A stretch of 64,000 bases of DNA from Iris pallida (taxonomy: Eukaryota; Streptophyta; Magnoliopsida; Asparagales; Iridaceae): NCBI GenBank assembly GCA_029216955.1, contig JANAVB010006998.1, positions 1,373,800-1,437,799 of the forward strand. Direction: 5' to 3'. Shown piece after piece: positions 59,416 to 64,000 of this stretch (position 1 is its first letter; each line of letters starts with the position of its first letter). The position numbers and the translations under genes were made by a program. Below the pieces are notes generated by a model. That model was given only the letters and a program-made list of their open reading frames with translations, was not told where the DNA came from and did no database searches.

Positions 59416-62039
59416 AATGAGAGTGTATCTATATTTATATATGTAATAAATGGTTCATGATGATTATATAATCAAGTTTGTGAGTGTGGTTACTTATATT
59501 ATTATTGCTATTGTTGTTGTGGATAATTAGGATATATATTGTGTATTCTTTTGGCTCAAACTATCTAAATCCGTCATGATTTTTATCCACGTTTTTAATT
59601 TCAGCCCTAACTTAGAAATGTCATAACTTCTAGCTCAAAGCTCGGTTTAATCTCCCGTTTTTTTTAAAAGAAGCGTATTGAAGTTAGATTTCCAAAAAAT
59701 GTATTAACATGCCTAATTCTTTCTGTAACTTTCTGGAAAATTATTTGAGTGTCAGCTGTACGAAAGACAAACACGTTCTCGGTGTTTTCGCGATTCCGGG
59801 TGTTTCCGGAAACGAAAACGCGATCCGTTTGAAGTTTCGGAAAGCTAACACATAGATCTATAACATACTTTAATCCTAGATTTTAATTCATGCTGAGATG
59901 GTACAGTATTGATTATTAGTAGGAGTTACTATTCGGCATATGCATTTTGTGCACCCTTGTGTGTAATATAATTTTCTATTTGATTTTAACCCATGTTAAT
60001 GTATATACATTATGTAATTAAAAAGAGAATGCAAGCATGAGTAAATGGTTAAATAAATGATGTATGAGGTGTAAGTATCCTATCTAATGTAAGCATGTAT
60101 AAGTATGGCTTGTAATGAATATGTAGGTTCCATAGTATGTAACGTATGGTGCATATAGTAGTTCAAGAGAATAAATGAATGATGATCAATGAATGCAAGC
60201 ATGGATGTAATATAATAATAGATGTAATATATGCAATATACAAGTTAATGAGATGTAATGTTCTATGTTAACACAAATCCTATATTACCTCATGTACCCC
60301 CTTATACTATGTTGACACTATCACACTTGACACATTGTTCACTTACACTTTGACACTCTTTGATATGTATACACTATGTATGCCCATTTAACCCTCAATT
60401 GACCCTTTGCCATGTTCACATACACATACATAGCCTCTTAAATAAGTATTTATGAATATAGTTAACTTAGCTATGTATGTATATTATATATATGTTAGCA
60501 TATTGTGTTGTAATATATAAGTTTATATAACCATTTGAAATGCCATAATTATAGACCTAATGTTGAATACCAATATATGCATGTGTATATATGTGTAGAC
60601 ATATATAGCTTAAAGTAATAGATTATCTAGTGTATATCTAATGTGAATTCTTGCCTATTTGAGTATTGAATAATTGCATGCTATACAGAGTTGGGTGTAT
60701 GTTGGCTTGTATAGCCTTGTATTGATGTGTGCTTACTAGGATAGTCTTGGTTAGGCCTAGTAAGACTTGCTGGGTTAGGACATGACCTAGTTTGACCTAG
60801 TTTGACTAGTGCAGATGACCAGAGTTGACCAAGGATTGACTTTGGCCTAGTTTGACCTAGATTCATGTAGAATGTATTGTAGTGCTTTATATTACCCTTC
60901 TGGACATGTTGTTACTTGTGCTGTTCTAATTAGGAGCCAGACACCTCTCCTCGGACAGTATCTTTACCTTGGACATTCAGATATCAGGCGAGTACATTCT
61001 TTGATCATTTCATATCATGTTTAGGATTATATTTCCTGCTTTAGACTATCTTATTTGATACTGACATGTTGGTAACACGGATTGGTACTATAGGGATCCC
61101 TTCATGAGATGTTATCCCCCTCGGGAGCATCAGATACTTTTGTCATGTGTGTTTCACTTACATCATGTATCATATGTTTCTATTATCATGAATCTTCGGG
61201 AATCAGCTAGTGACTCATGTACCCTCATGATCACCGAGCCTTTACGAATTAATTCATGAATCACCCTTTATGGGCAACGTAGTATAATCATGAATCTTAA
61301 CGTAACTTGAACGGATCCTTGTGTATTGATTGGGGATGGGGGAGTATAAGTGAACATGTGAATAAATCCAAGTAGTGTAATCATGAATCAATTTCCAGTA
61401 GTGTAATCATGAATCAGTCCTTAGCCATTCACATGTTTATGCAGTACTCTGAATCACTAGCACTGTCTCTCTTTATATATATCATAGATATTTACTTACA
61501 GTCTCTCTTTTACATTATGCTATTTCTTCAGATCCTGTATTTTATTCTCTAGCATGATTATATTTCCTTTTCTGTTATGGCTTGTTGAGATGTATTGTGC
61601 TCGCTCCTGTCCTGACTGGACCTGTTGATAAATTTTACAGATAGCCTGGAGGTTGCCTGCTAGCCTAGAGGAGACAGTAGAGGTTGCATAGATAGCTAGG
61701 GTTTTTGCTTATAGTTTATTTTCAGTCGTCTTGAGTTGTATTTATGGATTACTGTATTTGAGTTTTGAGATGTATTCTGAGTTTGTATCTTAGACACTTA
61801 GACTTCTATCTGCTGTATCTCTTTTGAATTTCATGTTTTACCTATCTTTTATCTTGCTCTACCTTAGTTGTGATTGAGACTGTATCTGCTATGCCACCCC
61901 CATTCGGGGAGTATAATCTGTTTAGTCTTATACTGTTAGATGCATTGAGACCTAGGACAGCGTTCTACCGCCGACACTGCGGCGTAGGCTGGGTGTTGTT
62001 ACGTTCTCGTGCCCTTACTCTAGGGTGCGGGTCGTGACA
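58332..62039 (+). repeat. Element E 5' LTR (about 3.7 kb)
   Basis: It shares with element A the 'gagtcgggttcgaatttcaa' block (about 58633), the leader and 'cgtgtccttttggaatctct' block (59134), a (TA)n tract (59361-59412), the 'gtcagctgtacgaaaga' block (about 59752), TTGACC words (60788-60865) and the terminal 'ggtgcgggtcgtgaca'. Its first ~230 bases differ from element A but match 7407-7670. No genes. Confidence 0.78.
59361..59412. repeat. (TA)n microsatellite in element E LTR
   Basis: A pure TA run of about 52 bp at the position where the element A LTRs also carry TA runs. Confidence 0.95.
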
Positions 62040-64000
62040 CGTTTTTAGTGGTGGCCCATGCAGGTCGAGATTTGCATTAGTACGATTTCGTAGTAGCGCA
62101 ACGACTTAGTTGTACTACTATGAGCCTGCTATAGGATATATAAATTAAGGTGTTAGGATGAGAGGATACTCAATCACTGTTAGGATTCATTGAGAGATTC
62201 TTGGGATGACCCTTGAGAATCTCATTTTGAATTCCGATTTAAACTCCTTTTCCTTGTTTTGATTCACCTTTTCCCTTGATTTGAATTTGATTTTGTGGAT
62301 TCATTGTAGAACTTTGAATCCTGGTATTAGTTGATGATTTTGACAAAATTTTGTAGTTGTTGATTTAATTTTGTATTTAGATTAATATTTTCAAATCCAA
62401 GGTACTCAATCACACTTAGGATTCTTTGAGAGATTTCTGGGACGATCCCTGAGAAACTCATTTTGAACTTCAATTGGAATTCTTTTTCCTCTTGTTTGGA
62501 TTCACCCTTATTCCTTGCTATTGAATTTAAGCTTGATGGGTTCCTCTCGTTTGAACCGATGAGAAGGAACATATCTTCATTATTCTTTCTCGCCATTATT
62601 CCCTTGCATTCTTATTTACCTCTTATCTTAAACTCTGTCTCATTACATTAATTACCCATATCTTGTCGTCCCTACCAAATGTACTTTGAAACCCTTGAAT
62701 CTTCGTATCTTTTGCATAGGGGAAGGCTAAGGAAGTGACGTAAATTATGTAGCTCAGAGAAGACGTAACTAGTTATTTTATGATGATCTAAAGGAAATCA
62801 AATGTGGAGTGTTCCATATGGAAACTTCAGATAGAAATGTGGTAAAGGTCTCGAATAGAATAAAGAGATGTATACTGCTAATCTGGAAATAATTACATTT
62901 AGAGAAATTTTGGGGTTATGAGATAGTTTATAGGTGTATTCAAAACTAATGAGGATATCAGAGGTCAACCTAGTTTTGAGAACTTAGAAAATCTTGGTTA
63001 TTGATTCTGGGGAAAACTTTTACTCTGAGGCTATATAGAAGGTTAGTAATGGAAATGAGAAGTTAATTGTGTTTAATAAGGATATTAAATAAGATGTTGC
63101 GAGAAAATGACTAGGGATAGAGAGAACACAAAGTTATGGAAGTTTTGAGATTGTTGTGAAATATTTTTAGGAGAATAATATTCAAGGGTGTATGTCGAAG
63201 AAAATATGAAAGTTGATTTTATGATGGAAGATAAGTTTTGTAAGGCCAAGAGATTTAAATTAAATAATACGAGGAGAACAATTTGAACAAGTTCAAGGAA
63301 TTCGTAAACGAGATTTAGAGGTTTTGGGTCAATTTTAAGACAAGGTGAAAGAACTTAAAATTTAAATAAATGGTTAATGTTGATTCCTAAATATGAGGGC
63401 TGTGCTTCAAGAGTGATGTTTGAAAATTGGGAATTGCCTACGGTAGTCATGGTAAGGGTTTAAGTAAAGGTTAAATTTTCATATGGAGACTGGTGAGGTA
63501 AAGATATGATTGGCAAGTTATGACCAGATGAACTTAAGAGTATCATAAGCAGATGACTAACTCGATCTTCATTATTTTTGTGCATTAATTACCACCTCTT
63601 GAACTCCCACTTTCTAATTAGGATCCTTGACGTTCCTTATCGTGACTTTGATATTCGGAATGTAATACTAGCTGTTACCCTCCAACAAATCTTATATGTA
63701 AGACCTAGACGAGCTCACCTTCGTGTAGGTATATCATGTCCTACTAAAACCCGTCTTCTTGTACTCTATTTTCTTGATATGATTTTCTGGTCAACTGGCT
63801 AAACTATAACCTCTACCATTATACTAAATTTCTTCTTATTTCAATTAGAAATCCAGCCTTGACTCAATTCTTTCGACCCGACATGTGATGGTGTTCTGCT
63901 TGTTTCCTTAGATGCTTAACCTTGTACCTTATCTGATTACTTGACCCGTTGGTTAAGAAACTTGGACTATGTAATTCCTTTCATCATTACCACCCTTATA
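62040..64000 (+). other. Element E interior, no coding region recognised
   Basis: It begins with the same 'cgtttttagtggtggcccat' as element A's interior. A ~100-bp segment near 62165 is repeated near 62400 ('actcaatcac', 'gagagatt.ctgggacgat'). The remaining ORFs (62463-62651, 62327-62596 minus, 63578-63802) match nothing I know. It may be a leader or badly decayed gag. Confidence 0.5.

Larger units (their letters stand above)
58332..64000 (+). mobile_element. Element E: LTR element of the element A superfamily, right end outside the window
   Basis: It starts TGTAGCACCC directly after LINE sequence. The LTR ends TGACA at 62039 and an interior follows. No coding domain was found in the visible 2 kb of interior. 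The candidate left target duplication would be 'atttg' (58327-58331); the right copy lies beyond the window. Confidence 0.7.

Noticed and set aside
62040..64000. Gag or pol of element E
   Set aside because: Searched both strands by eye for RT, RNase H, protease, integrase and zinc-knuckle motifs and found none.

Overview
The window is plant nuclear DNA made almost entirely of nested transposable elements. I see no host gene, rRNA, tRNA or CRISPR array. The evidence for a flowering plant with a large, repeat-rich genome is a CACTA (En/Spm) transposase, plant L1-type LINEs, two Tat-lineage Ty3/gypsy elements with a second RNase H domain, and Tekay/Del-like LTRs with 'TCGAGGACGA' polypurine-tract regions. 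The species cannot be named from this.

Layout. 1-1751: a short-repeat tract and the N-terminal half of a decayed CACTA transposase (+), cut by element A. 1752-10941: element A, with a 4.9 kb LTR, only 1.1 kb of non-coding interior, and a 3' LTR entering long (TA)n tracts. 10942-24789: element B, a Tat-lineage element on the minus strand with LTRs of about 1.1 kb and decayed gag-pro-pol; small plus-strand ORFs with their own TATA boxes lie between pol and its 3' LTR. 24790-25002: AT-rich DNA with a 122-bp palindrome. 25003-27778: a minus-strand LINE with an internal 443-bp tandem duplication. 27779-29443: a related LTR end. 29444-30600: a CACTA C-terminal fragment (-). 30601-33017: an LTR-like sequence in minus orientation. 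33070-33660 plus 57264-58331: one L1 LINE (+) split by element C. 33661-57258: element C, a Tat-lineage element on the plus strand with a perfect 5-bp target duplication (GACTT). C is itself split by element D (38014-44134, minus, Tekay-like, non-coding) and carries a large antisense, intron-containing gene (50846-55543) resembling plant mobile domain (PMD) genes. 58332-64000: element E, a 3.7 kb LTR of the element A superfamily and the start of its interior.

How the parts work together. B and C share one plan. An upstream ORF starts with an ATG that overlaps the tRNA-Arg-like primer-binding site. It is followed by gag, an aspartic protease, a linker with repeated short hydrophobic/basic motifs, RT, RNase H, a second RNase H, integrase, and then antisense ORFs convergent with pol. 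Each element also carries its own short dispersed word (GCGTAAAA in B, ATGCGGCTC in C). The word is scattered through the LTRs, the gag leader and the first intron of the antisense gene, and it is absent from the conserved pol domains. This parallel arrangement is the most unusual thing in the window. Every coding region except a few single ORFs is broken by stops or frameshifts, and many of the stops look like CAG/CGA/TGG transitions expected from methyl-cytosine decay.
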